Notes under the pieces: generated by a model | Databases searched by the model: none | What the model saw: the letters and a program-made list of their open reading frames with translations, nothing else | What the model was told of the DNA's origin: nothing | Program-made: the position numbers and the translations under genes | Shown: positions 1 to 7,725 of the stretch, one piece after another | Numbering within the stretch: position 1 is the first letter of the stretch | How the letters are laid out: each line of letters begins with the position of its first letter | Assembly: GCA_900550165.1 (NCBI GenBank) | Contig: URQY01000018.1 | Span: 1-29,922 of the forward strand | Length of the DNA stretch: 29,922 nucleotides | Source: an uncultured Eubacteriales bacterium | GTDB taxonomy: Bacteria > Bacillota > Clostridia > Oscillospirales > Oscillospiraceae | Direction: 5' to 3'

Positions 1-598
1 GGCCGTCGACTTCCTTCTGCACGATGGCCTTGGGAAGACGGAACTCGGGGATACCGTACACCAGCACGCCGCCGGCGAGGTGGAGCGCTTCAAAAACGGT
101 GACGTCGTAGCCCTTCTTGGCAAGGTCGCCCGCGCAGGTGAGACCGCTGGGGCCGGAGCCGATGACGGCGACCTTGTGGCCGTTGGAAACGGGCTTTGCG
201 GGGGCTTCCTGGACGTTTGCGTTGTGCCAGTCGGCAACAAAGCGTTCGAGGCGGCCGATGCCGACAGGCTCGCCCTTGATGCCGCGGATGCACTTCGATT
301 CGCACTGCGTCTCCTGCGGGCAGACACGGCCGCAGACGGCAGGCAGAGACGAGGTCTCGTGGATGACCTGATAGGCGCCCTCGTAGTCCTTCTCGGTGAT
401 CTTCTTAATGAATTCGGGGATCTTGACCTGCACCGGGCAGCCGGAAACGCAGGGATGATTCTTGCAGTTCAGGCAGCGGGCCGCTTCGTCGAGCGCCTGC
501 TCCTCGGTGTAGCCGAGGGCGACCTCAAGAAAGTTTTTGTTGCGGACGTTGGGGTCCTGAGAGGGCATCTCGTTCTTTTTCAGACTCATGTTAGGCAT
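1..598 (-). CDS. nfnB: NfnB / GltA-like large subunit of NADH-dependent ferredoxin:NADP oxidoreductase (C-terminus outside window)
   Basis: Only the first 199 codons are in the window; the gene runs off the left edge. Seen: an N-terminal cysteine-rich ferredoxin-like domain with C42, C45, C50, C54 and then C89, C93, C99, C103, suited to two [4Fe-4S] clusters, followed by a dinucleotide-binding GSGPSG motif at residues 147-152. The start is set by a GGAGG Shine-Dalgarno 9 nt upstream, and the upstream gene's stop lies one base away. Known: this family is usually annotated as NADPH-dependent glutamate synthase small chain (GltA), but when paired with an FNR-like subunit it is the large subunit of the electron-bifurcating NfnAB complex, which couples NADH and reduced ferredoxin to NADP+ reduction in the cytoplasm. 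The adjacent nfnA makes that role much more likely than glutamate synthesis (inference). Confidence 0.93.
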   Translation of the reverse strand, partial: MPNMSLKKNEMPSQDPNVRNKNFLEVALGYTEEQALDEAARCLNCKNHPCVSGCPVQVKIPEFIKKITEKDYEGAYQVIHETSSLPAVCGRVCPQETQCESKCIRGIKGEPVGIGRLERFVADWHNANVQEAPAKPVSNGHKVAVIGSGPSGLTCAGDLAKKGYDVTVFEALHLAGGVLVYGIPEFRLPKAIVQKEVDG

Positions 599-599
599 C

Positions 600-1442
600 T
601 TACTGGACCTCCTTCTTGAACAGGTTGCAGACTTCTTCGTGCTTATGGCGCTCCCAGTCGAAATACATCTTGCCGCGCTTGAGACTCTCGTCCCAGTCGA
701 CCTTGTGGCCGTCGAAGTCGGGGCCGTCGACACAGGCGAACTTCGTCTCACCGCCGACGGTCAGGCGGCAGCCGCCGCACATACCGGTGCCGTCGACCAT
801 GATGGGGCTCATGGAAACGGTGGTGGGGATGCCATAGGGCTCGGTCGTCTTGGAGACGAACTTCATCATGATGGCGGGGCCGATGGCGAAGATCTCGTCA
901 TACTGGTTGCCTTCTTCGATGAGCTGCTTGAGCGCATCCGTAACGAGACCCTTCTCGCCGTAGGAGCCGTCGTCGGTCATGAGCTTCAGGACGCTGGAGG
1001 CGGCCTTGAACTTGTCCTCGAGGATGACGAGGTCCTTATTCTTGAAGCCGACGACCGCGTGCACCTCTGCGCCGCAGTCATGGAACTTCTTCAGAACGGG
1101 ATAGGCGATGGCGCAGCCCACGCCGCCGCCGACCACGCAGACCTTCTTCTTGCCTTCGGTCTCGGTCGGACGGCCCAGGGGACCGACAAAGTCCTGAATG
1201 TACTCGCCCTCAGCCTTGTGGCTGAGCTTTTCGGTCGTGGCGCCGATCGTCTGCACGATGATCGTCACGGTGCCCTTTTCGCGGTCGTAGTCATGGATGG
1301 TGATGGGGATGCGCTCACCGTTCTCGTCGACGCGCAGGATGATGAACTGGCCGGGCTCGGCCTTCTTTGCCACCATCGGCGCCTCGATCTCGTATAGGAT
1401 CACAGTGGGCTTGAGCGCTTCTTTTTTCACGATGCGATACAT
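600..1442 (-). CDS. nfnA: NfnA, FAD/NAD-binding [2Fe-2S] small subunit of ferredoxin:NADP oxidoreductase
   Basis: This 280-residue protein belongs to the sulfide/dihydroorotate dehydrogenase-like flavoprotein family. Seen: an FNR-like FAD-binding half (residues 1-95), an NAD-binding half opening with GGGVGC at 105-110, and a C-terminal CGGC cluster with C222, C225 and C237. Only three cysteines are visible; D218 lies close by, which fits the three-Cys/one-Asp ligation I recall for the [2Fe-2S] cluster of NfnS proteins. An in-frame upstream extension exists, but the ATG at 1442 has an AAAGGAG Shine-Dalgarno and matches the family N-terminus. The stop is one base from the nfnB start, so the two are co-translated. 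Expression probably starts at the promoter at 1533-1561. Confidence 0.93.
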   Translation of the reverse strand: MYRIVKKEALKPTVILYEIEAPMVAKKAEPGQFIILRVDENGERIPITIHDYDREKGTVTIIVQTIGATTEKLSHKAEGEYIQDFVGPLGRPTETEGKKKVCVVGGGVGCAIAYPVLKKFHDCGAEVHAVVGFKNKDLVILEDKFKAASSVLKLMTDDGSYGEKGLVTDALKQLIEEGNQYDEIFAIGPAIMMKFVSKTTEPYGIPTTVSMSPIMVDGTGMCGGCRLTVGGETKFACVDGPDFDGHKVDWDESLKRGKMYFDWERHKHEEVCNLFKKEVQ

Positions 1443-1472
1443 GAATGATTCTCCTTTTTGTGTGAGATTCAA

Positions 1473-1497
1473 CGCCGTGCCGGGCTTCGGCACGGCG
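1473..1497 (-). promoter_or_regulatory. 10-bp perfect hairpin in the nfnAB 5' leader
   Basis: The arms 1473-1482 and 1488-1497 are perfectly complementary with a 5-nt loop. The hairpin lies in the predicted nfnAB leader, about 30 nt before the start codon, and on the minus strand it is not followed by a T-run, so it is not an obvious terminator. It could stabilise the mRNA or influence translation; nothing here decides which. Confidence 0.5.
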
Positions 1498-1532
1498 GGA
1501 TTCCAGAGCTCAATGCCGGGAATATTGAAAAC

Positions 1533-1561
1533 ACTATATCATGAAAGCATTCTTGCGTCAA
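1533..1561 (-). promoter_or_regulatory. sigma-A promoter of nfnAB
   Basis: On the minus strand, TTGACG (1556-1561) is separated by exactly 17 bp from TATAGT (1533-1538). This is a near-consensus vegetative promoter. Transcription would begin near 1526 and give a leader of about 84 nt to nfnA. Confidence 0.8.
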
Positions 1562-1595
1562 CGAATGTCAACATTCTAACGATGCAGGAAGACTT

Positions 1596-1612
1596 GCATT
1601 TTGGGAAAATGC
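1596..1612. promoter_or_regulatory. palindrome between crp/fnr-like gene and nfnAB promoter
   Basis: GCATTTT and AAAATGC (7 bp each) flank a GGG centre. It lies about 35 bp upstream of the nfnAB -35 box and 10 bp past the stop of the Crp/Fnr-type regulator. There is no T-run, which argues against a terminator. The position suits an activator or anti-repressor site, possibly for the neighbouring regulator (inference); the sequence is not the classical FNR box. Confidence 0.4.
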
Positions 1613-1622
1613 TTGCAAAATA

Positions 1623-2267
1623 CTAAAGCAGGGTCACGCGGTGACCTTCCGTGCGGATGACAGACTCCTCGCGCAGCTTTTTCATCTCGCGCATCATGGC
1701 GCTGCGGTCGGCGCTGATATATTCGGCCAGCGCGCTGAGCGAGAAGGGGAGCAGAAAGCTTGCGCTGCCGCTCAGCTCTGCCTGCTGGTGAAAAAAGCAG
1801 AGCAGCTTCTCGCGGATGGAGCGGCAGGAGAGCACCTCGATGCGCTGGCTGAGGTGCAGGGATTTGCGCGAGAGGAGCTGAAAGAGATTCGTCACGACCT
1901 GGCTGTGGCAGGCACAGGCGTTTTCGCACCGCTTGGTGATCTGATCGTAGCGCATGAAAAGAACGCGGCAGTCCTCGCGGCAGGCAATGAGCGCACTGCC
2001 GTCGCAAAAGCCGGTAAAGGCCAGCTCCTCGCCGAAGACGCTGCCCTCGTCCATCGTTTCAAGCACGGTGCGGCTGCCGTCCGGGTGCAGACGCAGGAGC
2101 TCTGCACTGCCCGAGAGCAGCACGCCGATCATATCCTGCTGCTCGCCGCAGGTGAGAATGGTCTGCCCCGCGGTATAGCGGCGCTCATAGGCGCCGAAGC
2201 ATTCGAGCATATTCCGGCAGGACTGCTCGTCCACGCCCGCAAAAAGAGCCGAATCCCGGCAGTCCAT
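1623..2267 (-). CDS. Crp/Fnr-family transcriptional regulator
   Basis: A 214-residue cytoplasmic DNA-binding protein. Seen: an N-terminal cyclic-nucleotide-binding-like beta-barrel (about residues 8-120, with the family pattern ...EGSVFGEELAF...), a dimerisation helix, and a C-terminal winged helix (about 150-212) with ISADRSAMMREMKKLREE as the recognition region. Cysteines C4, C17, C42 and several near residues 110-125 are present, but I do not see the N-terminal four-cysteine pattern of oxygen-sensing FNR, so the signal is unknown. The start has a GGGAGG Shine-Dalgarno. The gene lies directly upstream of nfnAB on the same strand, and a palindrome separates them. Control of nfnAB is an inference from position. 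Confidence 0.9.
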   Translation of the reverse strand: MDCRDSALFAGVDEQSCRNMLECFGAYERRYTAGQTILTCGEQQDMIGVLLSGSAELLRLHPDGSRTVLETMDEGSVFGEELAFTGFCDGSALIACREDCRVLFMRYDQITKRCENACACHSQVVTNLFQLLSRKSLHLSQRIEVLSCRSIREKLLCFFHQQAELSGSASFLLPFSLSALAEYISADRSAMMREMKKLREESVIRTEGHRVTLL

Positions 2268-2332
2268 CCGCCTTCCCTCCCGTGCGGCCGCGCCGCTTTA
2301 GCGGTGCAGCACAGTCATTGGACTATTCCATT

Positions 2333-2361
2333 ATCATATACCATTGGCTGAAAAAAGTAAA
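2333..2361 (-). promoter_or_regulatory. candidate promoter of the Crp/Fnr-like gene
   Basis: TTTACT (2356-2361) and TATGAT (2333-2338) on the minus strand are 17 bp apart. The surrounding DNA is the AT-rich patch before the gene. The match to consensus is only fair. Confidence 0.45.
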
Positions 2362-2385
2362 TGACAAGTTCGCAAAAAAGCGCAT

Positions 2386-2410
2386 AAAAAAAGCGGCCCC
2401 GCGGCCGCTT
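2386..2410 (-). terminator. Rho-independent terminator of the LysR-type gene
   Basis: An 8-bp stem (2391-2398 with 2403-2410) closes a 4-nt loop and is followed on the minus strand by a run of seven T. It lies about 100 bp past the LysR-type gene's stop and before the Crp/Fnr-like promoter, so it separates the two units. Confidence 0.8.
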
Positions 2411-2469
2411 CCTATGGAAAACGTGCGCTGAAGACGGCTCGCGCCGCGCGCTTTTTCAAGCGAACGGGA

Positions 2470-2495
2470 CCGCCGCGGGCAAATGCCCGCGGCGG
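2470..2495. repeat. 11-bp perfect GC hairpin downstream of the LysR-type gene
   Basis: Arms 2470-2480 and 2485-2495 are fully complementary with a 4-nt loop. It begins 17 bp past the stop of the LysR-type gene. No T-run follows in either direction, so it probably acts as a 3'-end stabiliser ahead of the true terminator at 2386-2410. Confidence 0.55.
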
Positions 2496-2512
2496 CCGCG
2501 CATCATATTTTG

Positions 2513-3439
2513 TTACGACTCGGCGCTCTGCTCGCCCGCCTTGCGCGCATAGTCATAAAAGACCTGCGCGATGGGGGAAAGGATGCTGTTTTTGTGCTTG
2601 ACGATGTAGAGCCTGCGGCGGAAGGTCGAATCGGGGAAGGGGAAGGCAAGGATCTTGCCGAACTGCATATAATCCTGCGCGGCGCTCTCGGCAATGAGGC
2701 CGACGCCGAGCCCCTCGCTCACCATCTGCTTGACGCTCTCGGTCGAGCGGATCTCGACCGCTGTGCGCAGCGAGGCAATGTCGATGCCGTACTGGTCCAA
2801 AAGCTCCTTGCCTGCCTGATAGGTGCCGCTGCCCTTTTCACGGCTGATGAACGTCTCTTCCCGGATCTGCTCGATGGGGAAGGGGCCGCCTGCGTAGGCG
2901 CGATACTTGTCCGTGTTGGGCGTGATGAGCACCATCGGGTCGCTCGCAAAGTCCTGATACACGCATTTGTGGCTTGCGATCATCGTGCCGCAGAAGCCGA
3001 TCTCCACGCTGCGCGTGGCCACAAGCTCCACGACCTTGGGGCTGTCCTCCATCTGGATGTTGAAGGTGATATCCGGATACCGCTCGCGGAAATCCTGAAG
3101 AAGGTGCGGCAGGTAATACTGGCTCGGCACCGTGGAGGCCGCGATGGAGATGGTGCCCTTCATCTCCTGCGAAAAATTGCGCAGCGCGATGGCCGCATTC
3201 TCGCGCACCTGCAAAATTTCCTTTGCATATTTGTAAAGGAGCTTGCCGGCATCGGAGGGATAGGTCTCCTTCGTCGTGCGGACGATGAGCTTGATATTCA
3301 GTTTTCGCTCCAGCGCGGAGACGTGCGAGCTGATGGTCGGCTGCGTCAGGTGGAGCAGCTCCGCAGCGCGGGAAAAACTGCAATTTTCCACCACGTAGAC
3401 GAATGCCTCCAGCTCCTTGATATCCATATCAATGTCCAT
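2513..3439 (-). CDS. LysR-family transcriptional regulator
   Basis: The 308-residue length is typical of the family. Seen: an N-terminal winged helix-turn-helix (about residues 6-65; SFSRAAELLHLTQPTISSHV contains the recognition helix) and a two-lobed periplasmic-binding-like effector domain from about residue 95. The first of two close ATGs is preferred because GAGGGA lies 6 nt upstream, while the second has no Shine-Dalgarno. The overall sequence resembles the CysL/CysB-type branch, including LysR regulators reported near selenium-metabolism genes; the effector cannot be told from sequence. It is followed by its own terminator and preceded on the same strand by a TSCPD-domain gene, with a separate promoter. 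Confidence 0.92.
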   Translation of the reverse strand: MDIDMDIKELEAFVYVVENCSFSRAAELLHLTQPTISSHVSALERKLNIKLIVRTTKETYPSDAGKLLYKYAKEILQVRENAAIALRNFSQEMKGTISIAASTVPSQYYLPHLLQDFRERYPDITFNIQMEDSPKVVELVATRSVEIGFCGTMIASHKCVYQDFASDPMVLITPNTDKYRAYAGGPFPIEQIREETFISREKGSGTYQAGKELLDQYGIDIASLRTAVEIRSTESVKQMVSEGLGVGLIAESAAQDYMQFGKILAFPFPDSTFRRRLYIVKHKNSILSPIAQVFYDYARKAGEQSAES

Positions 3440-3458
3440 GCGGTCCCTCGATCGGTCG

Positions 3459-3473
3459 AACGGCTCAGCCGTT
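3459..3473. promoter_or_regulatory. inverted repeat in the LysR-type gene leader
   Basis: AACGGCT and AGCCGTT flank a single C. The repeat is between the promoter at 3501-3529 and the start codon, 20 bp before the ATG. It could be an autoregulatory operator or a leader hairpin. Confidence 0.4.
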
Positions 3474-3500
3474 TATTTGTTTGCTCAATATATCAGGCTG

Positions 3501-3529
3501 ATTATACATGAGATTTGGCGGTTTGTCCA
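3501..3529 (-). promoter_or_regulatory. sigma-A promoter of the LysR-type gene
   Basis: On the minus strand TGGACA (3524-3529) and a perfect TATAAT (3501-3506) are 17 bp apart. Confidence 0.8.
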
Positions 3530-3605
3530 GTCGGCAGACGGGCAATTTTGCAATAATTGATTCGTTTTTGGCACCGTGGAACGCGCTGTGCAGGAAAAAT
3601 TGCAG

Positions 3606-3863
3606 TTATTTCATCTGCGCGAGCGCCTCCGTCAGCGCGATGGCGAGCTGATCGGGGCAGGACGTATCCTTGAAGCCGCAGCGGATGCCGCGCATACGCT
3701 CGATGGCGTCTTCGGCCTTCATGCCCTCGACAAGGCGGGAAATGCCCTGAAGGTTGCCGTTGCAGCCGCCGATGACCTCGACGCTCTTGATGGTGTGGTC
3801 GTCGTTCAGCTCGATGTGCATCTCCTTGGAACAGACGCCCCTGGTACGATAGTTATAGACCAT
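3606..3863 (-). CDS. TSCPD-domain small protein (TIGR03905-like)
   Basis: An 85-residue protein ending with the diagnostic DTSCPDQLA motif. The central GGCNGNLQGI stretch and cysteines C10, C34, C62 and C69 are conserved features of this small family, which resembles the C-terminal domain of class II ribonucleotide reductases. Its biochemical role is unknown; the cysteines suggest metal or redox binding (inference). AAGGAG lies 8 nt before the ATG. It has its own sigma-A promoter, is divergent from uppP, and is transcribed toward the LysR-type gene with no clear terminator between them. Confidence 0.88.
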   Translation of the reverse strand: MVYNYRTRGVCSKEMHIELNDDHTIKSVEVIGGCNGNLQGISRLVEGMKAEDAIERMRGIRCGFKDTSCPDQLAIALTEALAQMK

Positions 3864-3904
3864 TTCGATATCTCCTTATCCTATATCCATTATTGCCATG
3901 GATG

Positions 3905-3933
3905 ACTATAGCATATCGTTTCATTTTTCGCAA
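3905..3933 (-). promoter_or_regulatory. sigma-A promoter of the TSCPD gene
   Basis: On the minus strand TTGCGA (3928-3933) and TATAGT (3905-3910) are separated by 17 bp. Confidence 0.7.
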
Positions 3934-3979
3934 GTGCGGGGCGAAAAAAGAGCGGGGACGGAGAAATCGCGATTCGGGG

Positions 3980-4008
3980 TGGTATTTTGCGAACAACCGT
4001 GCTATAGT
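3980..4008 (+). promoter_or_regulatory. candidate promoter of uppP-ftsK
   Basis: A good -10 box, TATAGT (4003-4008), lies about 55 bp before the uppP start. The hexamer 17 bp upstream (TGGTAT) is a poor -35, so only the -10 is well supported. Confidence 0.35.
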
Positions 4009-4063
4009 TATTCTGTTAGAATATTGCCTTTGTGAAACAATACGAAAATAAGGAGATGTTTTC

Positions 4064-4897
4064 ATGTCTGTATTGACTGCCGTTGTTTTGGGCCTTGTGC
4101 AGGGCGTGGCGGAATTTCTGCCCATTTCGTCCTCCGGCCATCTCGCCATCGCCGAGCATCTGCTGAATATGCAGGGCGCGGCCAGCGTGCCGGATTTTTA
4201 CGACGTTCTGCTGCACCTCGGCACGCTTGTCGCGGTGTTCATTGCCTACTGGGAGGATATCCGCGACATGGTCGTGGAGTTTTTTGCCGGCATCGGCGAT
4301 CTTGCCCATCATTCGACACCCAACCCCGTGCCGCCCGCGCGCCGTCTCATCCTGATGATCATCATCGGCACGCTGCCGCTTTTTGTCATGGTGCCGTTTC
4401 GCCATTTTTTCACGGGCCTCGGTGATAATATGTATTTTATCGGCGGGGCGCTGATCGTCACCGGTATCCTGCTCTTTGCGAGCGACCGCGTGCGCCGCGG
4501 CCGCAAGACGGAGAAGACCGCGACCATGCTCGATGCGCTGCTCGTCGGCCTGGGGCAGGCCATCGCGCTCTGCCCCGGCATCTCCCGCTCCGGCATGACG
4601 ATCACATCGGGCTGCTTTGTCGGCTTTGAGCGTAAATTTGCCGTGCGCTTTGCGTTCCTGCTCTCGATCCCCGCGGTGCTGGGCGCGAATACTCTGACGC
4701 TCAAGGATGCGATCGACGCGGGCATCGACTGGTCGAGCGTGCCTGTGTACCTTATCGGCGTCGTCGTGGCGGCGGTGTCGGGCTACGCCAGCATCCGTTT
4801 GCTGCGCTACATTGCCGACAAGGGCCGCTTCGGTGCGTTCGCCTACTACTGCTGGGCCGTCGGCGTGCTGACGCTGGTGCTCACGATCCTGCACTAA
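4064..4897 (+). CDS. uppP: undecaprenyl-diphosphate phosphatase UppP (BacA family)
   Basis: This 277-residue integral membrane enzyme dephosphorylates undecaprenyl diphosphate, which recycles the lipid carrier used for peptidoglycan and other wall polymers; the family also confers bacitracin tolerance. Seen: the (E/Q)xxxE motif at Q13-E17, followed by the LPISSSGHL stretch, and the second active-site motif PGISRSGMT at 171-179, with about eight hydrophobic segments. The start has AAGGAG 8 nt upstream. The ftsK gene begins 21 bp after its stop with no terminator, so the two are likely co-transcribed. Confidence 0.96.
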   Translation: MSVLTAVVLGLVQGVAEFLPISSSGHLAIAEHLLNMQGAASVPDFYDVLLHLGTLVAVFIAYWEDIRDMVVEFFAGIGDLAHHSTPNPVPPARRLILMIIIGTLPLFVMVPFRHFFTGLGDNMYFIGGALIVTGILLFASDRVRRGRKTEKTATMLDALLVGLGQAIALCPGISRSGMTITSGCFVGFERKFAVRFAFLLSIPAVLGANTLTLKDAIDAGIDWSSVPVYLIGVVVAAVSGYASIRLLRYIADKGRFGAFAYYCWAVGVLTLVLTILH

Positions 4898-4918
4898 TTT
4901 TTGATTCTGAGGTGAATC

Positions 4919-7606
4919 ATGGCACAACAGAAGAAAAAAACCACCACAACGAAAAAGAAAACGACGGGTTCATCCCGCTCCCCGTCTTCCGGCAAGCGCA
5001 CGGCAAAGAAGAATCAGAAGCGCCCCATCCGCCGCGAGGTCGCGGGCGCGATCCTGCTGGTGCTGGCGCTGTGCCTGGGCTTTAGCTATTTCCAGTCGGG
5101 CGCGTGGCTGCTCGATCAGCCGGCGAAGCTGTGCCGGTCGCTCTTTGGCTGGGGGTACTACCTTGTCGCGCCGGCGCTGCTGCTGTGCAGCTATATCCTG
5201 CTGTTCCACCGCGGGCGCAGCGTCGCCTCATGCCTGACGGGTGCACTGCTGATGCCGGTCGTGTTCGGCGCGATTATGCACATTGCCCTGTGCAGGGAGG
5301 AATACGCGGGCATGGACGGCATCCTGAAGCTCCTGTGGACGAGCGGCAACGCGCTCGAATCCGGCGGCGCGGTGTCCGCGTCGCTTGCGATCCTGCTGGT
5401 GCTGCTGGTGAAAAAGGTACTTGCGATGGTCCTGCTCGTTGTGCTGTTCGTCGCGTTTTTGATGATGGCGTTCCGCCTGACGCCCGCCGCCGTGATCGAG
5501 GCCGTGCGCTCGCATGAGCGCGTGCCCTACGAGCCGGTGGAGGAAGAAGAGCTGCCGCCGCAGCGAGCGGAGCGCGCAGCGCGGCAGAGCGCCCAGCGCG
5601 CGAGCGCGATCGATATCCCGCTCGACGGCGAGGAGCGCGTGGTGAAGAAGAACGCCTCGGGCGGCTTCTTCCGCAAGAAATCCGACAATATCAAGAGCCC
5701 CGACGAGCTGCTGGCGGGCGGAAGCGCCGCGGAGGGGAAGAATGCCCCGGCACAGGACGATGCAGCGCCCGCCGTTCCCGCGAAGCCTGCGGCGGCGGAG
5801 ACCAATGAGCTCGATCTGCCGCCGTTTGACATGACGCCGAGCGCCCCTGTGAGCGCCCCTGCGCCGGTTATTCCAATGCCTACGCCCGCCGTCGCGCACA
5901 CGCCGCTTTCCGCGGGCACGCCAATCGTGCAGAGCGCGCCCGCTGCCGCTGCCGCGGCGAATGCCGTGCTGACCGACAAGCAGGAGGAAAAGCTCCGCCG
6001 CGCCGAGGTCGACGCTGCGCGCGAGGAGGTCACACGCGCGATCGAGGGCGGCGACGCCCAGCCTCAACCCCCTGCCTATCAGTATCCGCCGATCACGCTG
6101 CTCAAGGAATCCGGCGTGACGAACGCTGCCGAGGCGGGCGCGGAGCTGCGCAACAACTCCCGCCGTTTGGCACAGACGCTCACAAGCTTCGGCGTGGACG
6201 CCCAGCCGGGCGACGTGGTGCGCGGCCCGTCGGTCACACGCTATGAGTTCACGCTCAGCCAAGGTGTGAAGCTCTCGAAGATCACCAACTTGCAGGACGA
6301 TATTGCCCTCGCGCTGGGCGCGAGCGGCGTGCGCATCGCCCCCATCCCCGACAAGATATCCGTCGTCGGCATTGAGGTGCCGAACAAGCTCGTCTCGCCC
6401 GTCAGTATCCGCACGGTGCTCGAATCGACGGAGTTCACCACCCATCCCTCCACCACGGCCTTCGCCGTGGGCAAGGACATCAGCGGCAAGAACATCGTCG
6501 GGAATATCTCGAAGCTTCCGCACGTGCTCATCGCCGGTACGACAGGCTCCGGTAAGTCCGTGTGCACGAACTCGCTCATCGTCTCGATGCTTTATAAGTC
6601 GACGCCCGAGGAGGTGCGCTTTATCATGGTCGACCCGAAGATGGTCGAGCTTGCGCCCTACAACGGCATCCCGCACCTGCTCATCCCCGTCGTCACCGAC
6701 CCGAAAAAGGCTGCGGGCGCGCTGCAATGGGCGGTCTACGAGATGATGAAGCGCTACAAGATCTTCTCCGAGCACAATGTCAAGGACCTTGCCTCCTACA
6801 ATAAGGTGGCGGAAACGGACGAAACGCTCAAGAAGCTGCCGAGCGTCGTCGTCGTCATCGACGAGCTGGCCGATCTGATGCTCGTTGCGGCCAAGGAGGT
6901 CGAAGAGTCGATCTGCCGCGTGGCGCAGATGGGCCGCGCCGCGGGGATGCACCTCGTCATCGCGACGCAGCGACCCTCTGCCGACGTCATCACGGGTCTG
7001 ATGAAGGCCAACATCCCGAGCCGCATCGCCTTTGCGGTCGCCTCGGCGATGGAATCGCGCATCATCCTCGACACCGCGGGCGCGGAAAAGCTCGTCGGCC
7101 GCGGCGATATGCTCTATGCCCCGCTCGGCGAGGGCAAGCCCAAGCGCGTGCAGGGCTGCTTCATCTCGAGCGAGGAGATCGAGCGCGTTGTGAACTTCGT
7201 CAAGGAGAACGGCGAGACGGATTACGATGAATCCGTTATCGACAAGATCAACGCCGCCGTTGCCGAGAAGGAAAAGGGCAACGCCAAGGGCGGCGGAAAT
7301 GCGCCGAGCGAGCAGAGCGCCGCCGACGAGGGCGACGAGATGCTGCCCGCCGCGATCGATGTGGTGATGGAGACGGGACAGGCCTCTGTTTCGATGCTCC
7401 AGCGCCGCTTGAAACTCGGCTATTCGCGCGCCGCGCGCATCGTCGATGAGATGGAAACGCGCGGCATCGTCGGCCCCTTTGAAGGCTCGAAGCCCCGCCA
7501 GATCCTCATCACGAAGGAGCAGTGGCTCGCGCTCAAGATGAAGGGCGCCTACGGCCTTACCCCGCCCGAAGAGGGGGAGCTGCCGCCGCCGGAGGACGAA
7601 GCGTAA
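4919..7606 (+). CDS. ftsK: DNA translocase FtsK/SpoIIIE
   Basis: The 895-residue protein has the full family layout. Seen: a Lys/Thr-rich cytosolic N-terminus (1-40), about four membrane segments (42-190), a Pro/Ala/Glu-rich linker (200-385), then the motor. The motor has Walker A GTTGSGKS at 540-547, Walker B in VVVVIDELADL, and the ATQRPSADVITG motif. A C-terminal gamma winged helix (about 808-880, with SMLQRRLKLGYSRAARIVDEME) reads the polarity signals in DNA. Known: the protein pumps chromosomal DNA through the division septum, or into the forespore when acting as SpoIIIE. It may do both jobs if it is the only copy, which this window cannot show. GAGGTGA precedes the start; a strong terminator follows. 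Confidence 0.96.
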   Translation: MAQQKKKTTTTKKKTTGSSRSPSSGKRTAKKNQKRPIRREVAGAILLVLALCLGFSYFQSGAWLLDQPAKLCRSLFGWGYYLVAPALLLCSYILLFHRGRSVASCLTGALLMPVVFGAIMHIALCREEYAGMDGILKLLWTSGNALESGGAVSASLAILLVLLVKKVLAMVLLVVLFVAFLMMAFRLTPAAVIEAVRSHERVPYEPVEEEELPPQRAERAARQSAQRASAIDIPLDGEERVVKKNASGGFFRKKSDNIKSPDELLAGGSAAEGKNAPAQDDAAPAVPAKPAAAETNELDLPPFDMTPSAPVSAPAPVIPMPTPAVAHTPLSAGTPIVQSAPAAAAAANAVLTDKQEEKLRRAEVDAAREEVTRAIEGGDAQPQPPAYQYPPITLLKESGVTNAAEAGAELRNNSRRLAQTLTSFGVDAQPGDVVRGPSVTRYEFTLSQGVKLSKITNLQDDIALALGASGVRIAPIPDKISVVGIEVPNKLVSPVSIRTVLESTEFTTHPSTTAFAVGKDISGKNIVGNISKLPHVLIAGTTGSGKSVCTNSLIVSMLYKSTPEEVRFIMVDPKMVELAPYNGIPHLLIPVVTDPKKAAGALQWAVYEMMKRYKIFSEHNVKDLASYNKVAETDETLKKLPSVVVVIDELADLMLVAAKEVEESICRVAQMGRAAGMHLVIATQRPSADVITGLMKANIPSRIAFAVASAMESRIILDTAGAEKLVGRGDMLYAPLGEGKPKRVQGCFISSEEIERVVNFVKENGETDYDESVIDKINAAVAEKEKGNAKGGGNAPSEQSAADEGDEMLPAAIDVVMETGQASVSMLQRRLKLGYSRAARIVDEMETRGIVGPFEGSKPRQILITKEQWLALKMKGAYGLTPPEEGELPPPEDEA

Positions 7607-7616
7607 AAAACTGATC

Positions 7617-7654
7617 AGAGCGCCGCAGGTATTCTTCCTGCGGCGCTCTTTTTT
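7617..7654 (+). terminator. Rho-independent terminator after ftsK
   Basis: A 13-bp perfect stem (7617-7629 with 7637-7649) and 7-nt loop are followed by TTTTT, starting 10 bp after the ftsK stop. Confidence 0.93.
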
Positions 7655-7664
7655 CTTTCTTTGT

Positions 7665-7692
7665 GACCCTGCGTTTCCTGCGCGCATAGACT
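7665..7692 (+). promoter_or_regulatory. candidate mother-cell (sigma-E/sigma-K type) promoter of cwlJ-gerQ
   Basis: gACc at 7665-7668 is followed after 16 bp by CATAGACT at 7685-7692. This resembles the sigma-K pattern (AC, then CATAnnnTA) and the sigma-E -10 (CATACAnT). No sigma-A hexamers are visible between the ftsK terminator and cwlJ, which fits a sporulation-only gene pair. Confidence 0.4.
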
Positions 7693-7725
7693 GGCGGGGA
7701 AGAGAAAATGGGGGAGGCGATGGAT

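Noticed and set aside
588..1397. Plus-strand frame of 269 codons opposite nfnA
   Set aside because: Antisense shadow; nfnA has domain motifs, a Shine-Dalgarno and a promoter.
5228..7687. Open frame of 819 codons on the minus strand opposite ftsK
   Set aside because: It is a shadow of the GC-rich codon pattern of ftsK; the product is Arg/His/Asp-rich low-complexity sequence with no family features and no Shine-Dalgarno.
7708..7725. Earlier in-frame start codons for cwlJ at 7708 and 7720
   Set aside because: The GGAGG at 7713-7717 is correctly spaced only for the ATG at 7726.
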